DNA of 25,407 bases from Methanobacteriota archaeon. GTDB lineage: Archaea; Methanobacteriota; Methanobacteria; Methanobacteriales; Methanobacteriaceae. This document shows, in pieces, positions 7,177 through 14,001 of this stretch (position 1 is its first letter; each line of letters begins with the position of its first letter). The notes beneath the pieces are model-generated. The model was not told the origin of the DNA and made no database searches. It saw only the letters and a program-made list of their open reading frames with translations. Location: the NCBI GenBank assembly GCA_023436175.1, contig JAEZKE010000053.1, positions 1 to 25,407 on the forward strand, read 5' to 3'. Made by a program: the position numbers and the translations under genes.

Positions 7177-7480
7177 AAATTATGATATATTCAATGAAAT
7201 ATAAAACTCTTGTTAAAACATGTACTATAAATAGCGATTGGTATCCTTAAATAATGGTGGAAAATAAGTTATTAAACAGATAATATTGTATTAAAGGCAT
7301 ATTTAAGGAATTTTTTCTCATTTTTAATAAACAGTAAATTTTATACCTAATATTTACAAAGTCAATTATAGACCTTGTTTCTATTTTAACATGAATACAA
7401 AGTATTTCCAATTCATTTTTACATAGATTAATAAATGGAAAATAATGCGAATAGAGATCATAAAAGCAAACGGTGATTAA
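7177..7480. other. Intergenic region between cupredoxin copy 3 and rfcS
   Basis: About 300 AT-rich bases carrying two divergent promoters. TGTTAAAACA at 7211-7220 resembles the palindrome in front of mntP. A TATA-like TTAATAAAT at 7428-7436 would start rfcS transcription near 7458, and GGTGAT at 7472-7477 is its ribosome binding site. I see no coding frame or structured RNA here. Confidence 0.5.
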
Positions 7481-8440
7481 ATGAACGGACCATGGGTTGA
7501 AAAATACAGACCAAGTACTTTAGATGAAGTTGTAGGTCAAGATCATATAGTTCAAAGACTTAAAAGATATGTTAATGAACATAGCATGCCTAATTTAATG
7601 TTTACAGGACCTGCAGGGGTTGGAAAAACAACAACCTCAATTGCACTTGCAAAATCTATTTTAGGAGAATACTGGAGACAGAATTTCTTAGAACTCAATG
7701 CATCTGATGCAAGGGGAATAGATACAGTAAGGACCAATATTAAGAATTTCTGTCGGCTAAAGGCAGTTGGGGCTCCATTTAGGATAGTATTCCTTGATGA
7801 AGTAGATAATATGACTAAAGATGCTCAGCATGCTCTAAGACGTGAAATGGAGATGTACACAAAGACAGCATCATTTATACTTTCATGTAATTACTCTTCA
7901 AAAATAATAGATCCAATACAGTCAAGATGTGCAATATTTAGATTCGCCCCTGTAAAAGGAACTCAAATAATAGGAAGGCTCGAAAAAATAGCCGAGGCCG
8001 AAAATCTTAATATTACAAGGGGTGCTATTGAAAGCATCGTTTATTTTGCAGAGGGAGACCTAAGGAAGGCAGTAAATATACTTCAAGCATCAGCATCCAC
8101 AACTGATGAAATTACAGATGACAGCATCCATGAAATTGTATCCAAAGCAAAACCTCAAGATGTGCGAAAAATAGTAAATAAAGCTTTAAAAGGGGACTTT
8201 TTAAGTGCAAGGGACCTTTTAAGAGAAGTAATGGTTGTTCAGGGTACAAGTGGAGAAGACATGATAACTCAAATTTATCAGGAAGTTTCACGGATGTCAA
8301 TGGAAAACATGATTGAAGAGGATGTATACATGGATTTAATCCAGAGCATGGGTGAATATGATTACAGGATAAGGGAAGGATCTAATCCAAGAATTCAGCT
8401 TGAAGCGCTTCTTACAAAATTTCTATTAAAAGGAAAGTAG
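7481..8440 (+). CDS. rfcS: Replication factor C small subunit
   Basis: 319 residues, the normal length without an intein. RFC loads the PCNA sliding clamp on primed DNA using ATP; small and large subunits form a pentamer. The motifs are complete: WVEKYRPSTLDEVVG at the N-terminus, Walker A GPAGVGKTT with K49, Walker B FLDEVD (106-109), and the SRC arginine-finger motif (148-150). The C-terminal third is the helical collar domain. The ATG is supported by GGTGAT three bases upstream. rfcL follows after 92 bases on the same strand, the usual archaeal arrangement. Confidence 0.96.
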   Translation: MNGPWVEKYRPSTLDEVVGQDHIVQRLKRYVNEHSMPNLMFTGPAGVGKTTTSIALAKSILGEYWRQNFLELNASDARGIDTVRTNIKNFCRLKAVGAPFRIVFLDEVDNMTKDAQHALRREMEMYTKTASFILSCNYSSKIIDPIQSRCAIFRFAPVKGTQIIGRLEKIAEAENLNITRGAIESIVYFAEGDLRKAVNILQASASTTDEITDDSIHEIVSKAKPQDVRKIVNKALKGDFLSARDLLREVMVVQGTSGEDMITQIYQEVSRMSMENMIEEDVYMDLIQSMGEYDYRIREGSNPRIQLEALLTKFLLKGK

Positions 8441-8455
8441 ATTATTCAGATTAAA

Positions 8456-8482
8456 CCAACCAAAAACTTTGATGAAGTTCTT
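8456..8482 (+). repeat. Partial copy of the rfcL N-terminal motif in the rfcS-rfcL gap
   Basis: The 18 bases AACTTTGATGAAGTTCTT at 8465-8482 recur exactly at 8563-8580, inside rfcL, where they encode NFDEVL. With one extra base the match extends back through CCAAA. In its own frame, which is that of rfcS past the stop, the copy reads PTKNFDEVL then stop, against RPKNFDEVL in rfcL. Confidence 0.7.
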
Positions 8483-8532
8483 TAAATAGAACATTGATAA
8501 AAAAAAACGGTAATTTAAAGGAAAGGCAGAAG

Positions 8533-10014
8533 ATGTTGTGGACAGAAAAATATAGGCCAAAGAACTTTGATGAAGTTCTTGGGAATATAAAAGCGAAAAA
8601 AGAAATCCTTGAATGGACAGAGGAATGGAAAAACGGTAATCCTCAAAAATGCCTCTTTCTTATAGGCCCACCGGGCACGGGTAAAACCACATTTGCCCAT
8701 TTAATTGCAAATGAATTTTCTGATTCAGTTGAATTAAATGCCAGTGATAAAAGATCCTATGATGCTATCATGAATGTTGTAGGTGAAGCATCATCTTCAA
8801 TGACCTTATTTGGCAGCCGATTGAAGTTGATAATTCTTGATGAAGTTGATGGGCTCCATGGTAACGATGATCGGGGTGGATCAAGGGCAATTAACAAAAT
8901 AATAAAGGACGCAATTCAGCCAGTTGTAATGATGGCTAACGATCCTTACAGTAATAGAATTAAAAGCTTTAAAAGTAAATGTCAGGTAATAAACCTGAGG
9001 AAGGTCCATACAAACTCAATAGTTTCACTTTTAAAGAAGGTATGTGTAAAAGAAGGAGTGGAATTTGAAGAACATGTTTTAAGGACCCTTGCAAAGAGAT
9101 CCAATGGAGATTTAAGGTCAGCTATAACTGATCTTGAGATAATGGCCAAAGGTGAAGAAAAAATCACATCAGAAGACCTTGAACTTGTATCTCAAAAGGA
9201 TGAAAGGTCCAATATCTTTGATGCTGTAAGAACTATCCTGAAAAGTAAAACTCCAGCTAATATAAAAGGAGCCATGCGGCAGGTTGAAGCAGATCCTTCA
9301 CTTTTACTTGAGATGGTTACAGAAAATATTCCTCGTGAATATGAAAAGAAAGATGAGATAGAAAAAGCGTATGAAATGATTTCTCAAGCGGATATTTATC
9401 TTGGAAGGGCTTTTTCAACACGTGCTTATACTTACTGGAAGTATGCATATGAGTTAATGAGTGTAGGTGTGGCACTTTCTAAGGATGAGACATATAAAAA
9501 ATTTGCAAGGTATACCAATTCATCTGTTTATACAATACTTTCTAAAAATAGAAGTAAAAGAGATTTACAGAATAGAGTTGCTGAGAAAATTGGAGAAAAA
9601 CTTCATACCTCTAAAAAAGTTGCAATTTCACAGTTCCCTTATTTTGAAATCATGTTTCAGGATAACGATATAGCTTACAATATGATGACTTACTTTGGGC
9701 TTGAGGATGATGAAGTAAAACTTTTTAGATCAAGAAAGGTGAAGCCTCCTAAAAAACTTAAATCAAAAAAGGACAGCACTAAAACTTTAAAATCAAAAAC
9801 TATTCCTGGAGATATTAAATCTAAGGAAACTAAAGAAGGTATTGAAACTTCAAAAACACAAAAAAAGGTTAAAAAATCCAGCTCAAGCAGTGATTCAAAA
9901 AAGAACAAGAAATCATCTAAAAAATCATCTTCTAAGTCTGATAAAGAATCTAAAAAGGAAGAAAATACTGGTGAAAGTAAAGAAAAACAGGTTTCATTGT
10001 TTAGTTTCAAATGA
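8533..10014 (+). CDS. rfcL: Replication factor C large subunit
   Basis: 493 residues from the ATG at 8533. I prefer this to a TTG 39 bases earlier because the family starts MLWTEKYRP and AGGAAAGG lies just upstream. This is the single large subunit of the clamp loader. Walker A is GPPGTGKTT (K51) and Walker B is LDEVDG (103-106). The SRC motif reads SKC, as expected for a subunit not giving an arginine finger. Residues about 400-485 are a long tail rich in Lys, Ser and Glu. The last residues KQVSLFSFK form a PCNA-interacting (PIP) box with Q486, L489 and F492. The gene follows rfcS and is probably co-transcribed. Confidence 0.95.
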   Translation: MLWTEKYRPKNFDEVLGNIKAKKEILEWTEEWKNGNPQKCLFLIGPPGTGKTTFAHLIANEFSDSVELNASDKRSYDAIMNVVGEASSSMTLFGSRLKLIILDEVDGLHGNDDRGGSRAINKIIKDAIQPVVMMANDPYSNRIKSFKSKCQVINLRKVHTNSIVSLLKKVCVKEGVEFEEHVLRTLAKRSNGDLRSAITDLEIMAKGEEKITSEDLELVSQKDERSNIFDAVRTILKSKTPANIKGAMRQVEADPSLLLEMVTENIPREYEKKDEIEKAYEMISQADIYLGRAFSTRAYTYWKYAYELMSVGVALSKDETYKKFARYTNSSVYTILSKNRSKRDLQNRVAEKIGEKLHTSKKVAISQFPYFEIMFQDNDIAYNMMTYFGLEDDEVKLFRSRKVKPPKKLKSKKDSTKTLKSKTIPGDIKSKETKEGIETSKTQKKVKKSSSSSDSKKNKKSSKKSSSKSDKESKKEENTGESKEKQVSLFSFK

Positions 10015-10070
10015 TTTAATCTAATAGCCATATATGCTAAATTAGAATAGTATTAATACTATAATAGATA

Positions 10071-10107
10071 TATTTATTATTGGGGGTAGTGCATTCAATA
10101 ATAAATA
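10071..10107 (+). promoter_or_regulatory. Perfect 12-bp inverted repeat before the histidine kinase, G-run in the loop
   Basis: TATTTATTATTG (10071-10082) pairs with CAATAATAAATA (10096-10107) across a 13-base loop that starts GGGGT. The right arm ends 7 bases before the TTG start. As DNA it overlaps the TATA-like region and could be an operator. As RNA it would be a hairpin presenting the only SD-like G-run in its loop. Confidence 0.55.
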
Positions 10108-10114
10108 TAACTAT

Positions 10115-11734
10115 TTGGATAAAAAGGAAATTATAGAAAGATTAGAGAGTACAGAAAATAAAGTCATTGGACTTGAAAGGTCCAATAAACTTTATCAAAG
10201 TGTTGCAGAGTTAGTTTCTGATTATATATTTAAGATATCTATCGATCCATATGGAAATTTATCACTTAATTTTTTAAGCATTAAATCTGACAAATATCAG
10301 GTAGACAAATTTTATAAGGTATTAGGATACACTCCAAATGAATTAAAGTCTTTTAAGATATTCAATAAAATAATGCATCCTGATGATTTTTTTAATATGC
10401 TCAATTTCAGGCAAAAGGTTCTTTCAGGCCATCAAGCTAATTATAAATGCCGAATTTTTACAAAAAATGGGGAAATTACATGGTGGAAAGGCACTGGAAA
10501 GCCCCTACTTGATAAAAATAATAGAGTAACTGGAGCTATAATTACTGCAAACAACATTACTATTTGCAAACGTACTGAAGTTGCCCTTAAAGAAAGCGAA
10601 GAAAAATTCCGTGAAATATTTAATAAAGCTAATGATATGATCACATTAGTTGAATTGGAAGAAAAAGGCCAGCCTGGACGGTTTTTAGAAGTAAATGATG
10701 TTGCAACTGAAAGATTAGGATACAGCAGGAAAGAAATGCTGAAAATGAAAATTACAGAAATAATCCCTTTGGAGTACCGGTCTCAAATAGCTAAAAATGC
10801 AAGTGATTTAAAAGAAAACAAACATATAACCTTTGAAATAGTCCATATGACTAAATGGGGCTCTATAATCCCTGTTGAAGTTAGTACTCATATTTTTAAA
10901 CTCAAAGGAAATGAAGTTATCCTAGCAATTTCTCGGGATATCAAAGAACGTAAACAAACAGAGAAGAGATTAAAAAAACTTGTTGAGAATTTAAAAAGTT
11001 CCAACGAAGAATTAGAGCAATTTATCCATTGTGCATATCATGATCTTCAAGAGCCTCTGCGAACAGTTGCAAGTTATACTCAGTTAATTGAGCACCGCTA
11101 CAAGGATAAATTAGATGCTGATGCAGATGAGTTTATCAATTATGCAGTAAACGGTGCTGTCCGAATGCAGCAAATAATTCAGGATCTACTTGAATATTCA
11201 CGTATTATAACAAAAGGGGGCAAATTTAAATTAGTTAACCTTGAAGATGCATTAAATGAGGCTATTTTGAATTTAAAGTTAAGTATAGAATGTAGTAATG
11301 CAAAAATAACTCATGATCCCCTCCCAACTATAACTGCAGATAAAGCACAAATTATCCTGCTTTTTGAAAATCTGATTGAAAATGCAATCAAGTTTAAAAA
11401 AGATAATGAACCTCCTGAAATCCATGTTTCAGCATCTCTTGATAAAAAAAATGGAGAATATATCTTTTCAGTCTCAGATAATGGAATTGGATTGGAGCCG
11501 CAGTATGCAGAACAAATTTTTGTAATATTCCAGAAATTACACACTTTAGATAAGTATCAGGGTAATGGCATTGGTCTTGCAGTCTCTAAAAGAATTATTG
11601 AACGTCATGGGGGGCATATATGGGTAGAATCAGAACCCCAAAAGGGAGCGACGTTTTATTTTACCGTACCTTATGATATAGAGCATCTGAAAATTGAGCA
11701 TGCACAGAATTTTAAAAATAAAAATAAAATTTGA
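10115..11734 (+). CDS. PAS-domain sensor histidine kinase (orphan, soluble)
   Basis: 539 residues with no membrane segment. Order: a first PAS-like domain (about 25-150), a second PAS domain (about 160-280, starting ESEEKFREIFNKANDMI), a HisKA dimerisation domain with the phospho-acceptor H309 in YHDLQEPLR, and a HATPase domain (about 405-520). The HATPase has the N-box LIENAIKFK (N423), G1 DNGIGL (455-460) and G2 GNGIGLA (483-489), so it should be active. It senses a cytoplasmic signal, often redox or a small molecule, through the PAS domains. No response regulator is adjacent. The start is TTG; no in-frame ATG or GTG exists between it and the upstream stop at 10043-10045. Confidence 0.92.
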   Translation: MDKKEIIERLESTENKVIGLERSNKLYQSVAELVSDYIFKISIDPYGNLSLNFLSIKSDKYQVDKFYKVLGYTPNELKSFKIFNKIMHPDDFFNMLNFRQKVLSGHQANYKCRIFTKNGEITWWKGTGKPLLDKNNRVTGAIITANNITICKRTEVALKESEEKFREIFNKANDMITLVELEEKGQPGRFLEVNDVATERLGYSRKEMLKMKITEIIPLEYRSQIAKNASDLKENKHITFEIVHMTKWGSIIPVEVSTHIFKLKGNEVILAISRDIKERKQTEKRLKKLVENLKSSNEELEQFIHCAYHDLQEPLRTVASYTQLIEHRYKDKLDADADEFINYAVNGAVRMQQIIQDLLEYSRIITKGGKFKLVNLEDALNEAILNLKLSIECSNAKITHDPLPTITADKAQIILLFENLIENAIKFKKDNEPPEIHVSASLDKKNGEYIFSVSDNGIGLEPQYAEQIFVIFQKLHTLDKYQGNGIGLAVSKRIIERHGGHIWVESEPQKGATFYFTVPYDIEHLKIEHAQNFKNKNKI

Positions 11735-11757
11735 AAAAAATATTTACAAAAATAAAT

Positions 11758-12156
11758 TCAATCTACTTTTTGGCCTGCTTCTGGGCCGGGTTGGACTGAG
11801 TAAATTTCTTCTACTTTTAGCAGGATTGCTGCTTTGGGTGCGAGCTGGCTCATAACACTTTTTGCCCAGTCAACTGCCTCATCGAAGTATTTACCAGATT
11901 CGATTATTTCAACAGTGCCTTTAAACTGGTATGGGCATTTTGAAGCATCTCTTAGTACTAAACTTGCTTTTGGATTATTTTCAAGGTTTTTATGGGTTTT
12001 ATTCATGTAATTGTCCACAATCATTATTGTTTTATTGTCGATTGGCCTTGCAAATCCAATTGGGACAACATTAGGGGTTCCATCTGCAGTTGAAGTTGCA
12101 AAGAAAACCACATTGTCTTTTTCAATAGCGTCCATCATTTCTTCTGTCATTACCAT
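11758..12156 (-). CDS. Pyridoxamine 5'-phosphate oxidase-like flavin-binding protein
   Basis: 132 residues, a single split-barrel domain of the PPOX-like family. The N-terminal part NVVFFATSTADGTPNVVPIGFA matches the flavin-binding strands of the family, and KASLVLRD is the matching inner strand. Such small archaeal proteins bind FMN or F420 and usually catalyse or sense redox reactions; a substrate cannot be read from the sequence. GGTGAT at 12161-12166 supports the first of two close ATG codons. It is divergent from the cysteine-rich regulator at 12424, and the gap between them is rich in palindromes, so the regulator may control it. It converges with the histidine kinase. Confidence 0.85.
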   Translation of the reverse strand: MVMTEEMMDAIEKDNVVFFATSTADGTPNVVPIGFARPIDNKTIMIVDNYMNKTHKNLENNPKASLVLRDASKCPYQFKGTVEIIESGKYFDEAVDWAKSVMSQLAPKAAILLKVEEIYSVQPGPEAGQKVD

Positions 12157-12180
12157 TTAAATCACCTTCAAAAAATTCCT

Positions 12181-12268
12181 CAAAAAAATCTTTGATTTTT
12201 TTGGGACGCAAAACTTAAGTTTTGCAAGTTTCAATTTTTTGGTGTTCAGGAAATGCTATGCATTTCCT
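12181..12268. repeat. Cluster of three perfect palindromes or hairpins upstream of the PPOX-like gene
   Basis: Three structures lie in 88 bases: CAAAAAAATC/TTT/GATTTTTTTG (12181-12203, 10-bp stem), the loopless 18-bp palindrome GCAAAACTTAAGTTTTGC (12208-12225), and AGGAAATGC/TAT/GCATTTCCT (12248-12268, 9-bp stem). They sit in the 5' leader region of the PPOX-like gene and could be operators, an RNA leader structure or a palindromic repeat insertion. Confidence 0.7.
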
Positions 12269-12311
12269 TCAACCTTTAAATTTATTCATTGATTCTTTAT
12301 TGCTGTATTAT

Positions 12312-12345
12312 CGGTATATACTTAATCGTTACCGGAATATACTAA
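12312..12345. promoter_or_regulatory. Direct repeat with 21-bp period (candidate operator)
   Basis: CGGTATATACTTA (12312-12324) and CGGAATATACTAA (12333-12345) match at 11 of 13 positions and start 21 bp apart, two helical turns. They lie in the divergent region between the PPOX-like gene and the winged-helix regulator, upstream of the latter's TATA box. Confidence 0.4.
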
Positions 12346-12392
12346 CTACATTTTAATACATTAAACTAACTTTGGGAGTCTTGATAGAAACC

Positions 12393-12400
12393 TTTATTAT
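12393..12400 (+). promoter_or_regulatory. TATA box of the winged-helix regulator gene
   Basis: TTTATTAT preceded by a purine-rich GAAACC (BRE-like) is centred about 27 bases before the ATG at 12424, predicting a leaderless transcript. Confidence 0.45.
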
Positions 12401-12423
12401 GGTGAGCCATATAATTTATTTCA

Positions 12424-13176
12424 ATGTTAAATGAGGCTGAACTTTACAACAGGGAAATGACCGAGATAAAGGCAAAGCTGGCAACCATGCATAAAGATAT
12501 TAAAAATCTCATGGAAAACACTAATCAACAGTATCTTGATCTAGTCCTTGCAAGCTCTAAAAAAGACGTTTTAAACGCGATTATGGGATATGTAACCCAT
12601 GATATTGAAAAAGGTCTTGAAAAAGGTATGGTAAATAAGTGCGACATGCGGGATAAATGTAAACAAATATTTACCGAATTATTACATGATAATACCGGCC
12701 TTATTGCAGATGACAATGTACATGAAGATGCTATAACTCAAAATGAAGCTAAATTAAGTAAGATGAAAGAAGGAGCATCTTACGCAAAATGTGATACATG
12801 TTTTTTAGAAGTGGATGATCTTTTTGAAAAACAGGTAAATCTGATGCGTTCACTTCGGATTTACAGTTCCAACAATGATAAAAAACAGTGTATATCTTCA
12901 ATTTGCGAAGAGTCCATAGTTAAAGATGTTCTTGAACCATTATCTAATAAGCAGAGGCTTCAAATTTTAAAATCAATGTCAAATGAAACAAAAACGTTTT
13001 CATCACTCTCTGAACTTACCGGACTCAGGGGAGGCAATTTACTTTTCCATCTTCAAAAACTGCTTGATAATGATATGATCCTCCAGCGCCATGAGAGAGG
13101 AGATTATATGCTTACTGAAAAAGGATACAAACTTTTAGTAATGTTAAGTGAAATCGACACGGTTTTAGGAGAATAA
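12424..13176 (+). CDS. Winged-helix (ArsR-like) transcriptional regulator with six-cysteine N-terminal domain
   Basis: 250 residues. The C-terminal part (about 165-248) is a winged helix of the ArsR type: LSNKQRLQILKSM, then FSSLSELTGLRGGNLLFHLQKLLDNDMI and a wing ending in LTEKGYKLL. Residues 1-60 are helical with coiled-coil character. The middle holds six cysteines in three pairs: C73/C79, C123/C126 (CDTC) and C156/C161. This is a plausible metal or iron-sulfur site or a thiol redox switch; which one is unknown. The DNA-binding domain is at the C-terminus, unlike MsvR, and no V4R motif is visible. It lies divergent from the PPOX-like gene and next to a candidate operator, so autoregulation and control of that gene are reasonable guesses. 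Confidence 0.85.
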   Translation: MLNEAELYNREMTEIKAKLATMHKDIKNLMENTNQQYLDLVLASSKKDVLNAIMGYVTHDIEKGLEKGMVNKCDMRDKCKQIFTELLHDNTGLIADDNVHEDAITQNEAKLSKMKEGASYAKCDTCFLEVDDLFEKQVNLMRSLRIYSSNNDKKQCISSICEESIVKDVLEPLSNKQRLQILKSMSNETKTFSSLSELTGLRGGNLLFHLQKLLDNDMILQRHERGDYMLTEKGYKLLVMLSEIDTVLGE

Positions 13177-13188
13177 CTTTCAAATCAT

Positions 13189-13854
13189 TTAACATCCGCG
13201 GGATATAAATAAAGCAGATTTTAAAAGGTTTTCTCTGACATCTGGAACTAAACTTTCTAAAAATTTCAATAAATCTTCGGCAGATTCATCTTGATTCAAC
13301 TCATTATCTGTTGTATTTTGAGTCCAGGAATATATCCACGAATTTGGCACATTTATTAAAGGATAAACCAGTTTTATATCATTATAACTTTCATTGGAAC
13401 TTAATAATCCTATTTTTTCACCATTTAACATTAATTGCAGGATATTTTGAGCTTCATCATCTAAAGTAAGTGGCATTGCCACTGAATCAATATCTAAATT
13501 TTCTGTTTCATCCATACTTTCGCCAAAAATAAGTTCAATACCATATTTCCTTTGATACGGCTCTAAAATTATATGAAGGGCAAAATTACGTGGATCATCA
13601 TTTTTAATTAAAAATATTCTTTCTTTAGGATGGATACAATGTGCAAGATTCCTTGAAGCCCTCATACAGATTTTCTGGAATATTTTGGATCTGATTACAT
13701 CCACTTCAGTAAAACTCTTTTTAAATAGCTCTTCTTTCTTCCTTGAAAATCTTGAAAACTTTAAATTGTTTATGTATACTTTGTCTTCCATGATGCTGAC
13801 AAATCGGGTATCAACACCGATTGTTTGTAGAAATTTCACCAGTTCTCTTGTCAT
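13189..13854 (-). CDS. Degenerate PP-loop (TtcA/Ncs6/TtuA-like) protein lacking the ATP-binding loop
   Basis: 221 residues. Several stretches follow the tRNA 2-thiolation ATP pyrophosphatase pattern. After the first strand (79-84), where the family has SGGKDS, this protein has KNDDPRN. LTLDDEAQNILQLMLNGE (130-146) matches the family's HNxDDxAQTxLxNLLRGE helix but lacks its histidine. YPLINVPNSWIYSW (164-177) and LLKFLESLVPDVRENLLKS (195-213) match the RPLIxVPExEI and the final LE(x)xxPxxKxNLLxS parts. The N-terminal CxxC zinc pairs of the family are absent; C63 and C73 remain. Inference: a catalytically dead relative, perhaps structural or regulatory. AGGAG upstream supports the ATG. It converges with the regulator gene. 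Confidence 0.7.
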   Translation of the reverse strand: MTRELVKFLQTIGVDTRFVSIMEDKVYINNLKFSRFSRKKEELFKKSFTEVDVIRSKIFQKICMRASRNLAHCIHPKERIFLIKNDDPRNFALHIILEPYQRKYGIELIFGESMDETENLDIDSVAMPLTLDDEAQNILQLMLNGEKIGLLSSNESYNDIKLVYPLINVPNSWIYSWTQNTTDNELNQDESAEDLLKFLESLVPDVRENLLKSALFISRGC

Positions 13855-14001
13855 CGTTTTCTCCTTTTAAAAGAGTTGTATCAATTTTAAGTTATATTAA
13901 ATTTTGTAGTTATATTTTTTAGGAATATTTTGAAGCATTTTTTGGAGATTTAAACAAAAACTTTTTTAAATACACAAAGAGAAATTATTTTGGGGAATAT
14001 C

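Noticed and set aside
8494..8532. Longer rfcL start at TTG 8494
   Set aside because: It would add 13 residues before the conserved MLWTEKYRP start and has no ribosome binding site.
9690..10031. Minus-strand open frame of 113 codons over the end of rfcL
   Set aside because: It is the antisense of the Lys/Ser-rich tail of rfcL and has runs of Phe, Leu and Asp typical of a shadow frame.
12424..13176. MsvR, the methanogen V4R redox regulator
   Set aside because: MsvR has an N-terminal DNA-binding domain and a V4R domain; here the winged helix is C-terminal and no V4R motif is visible.
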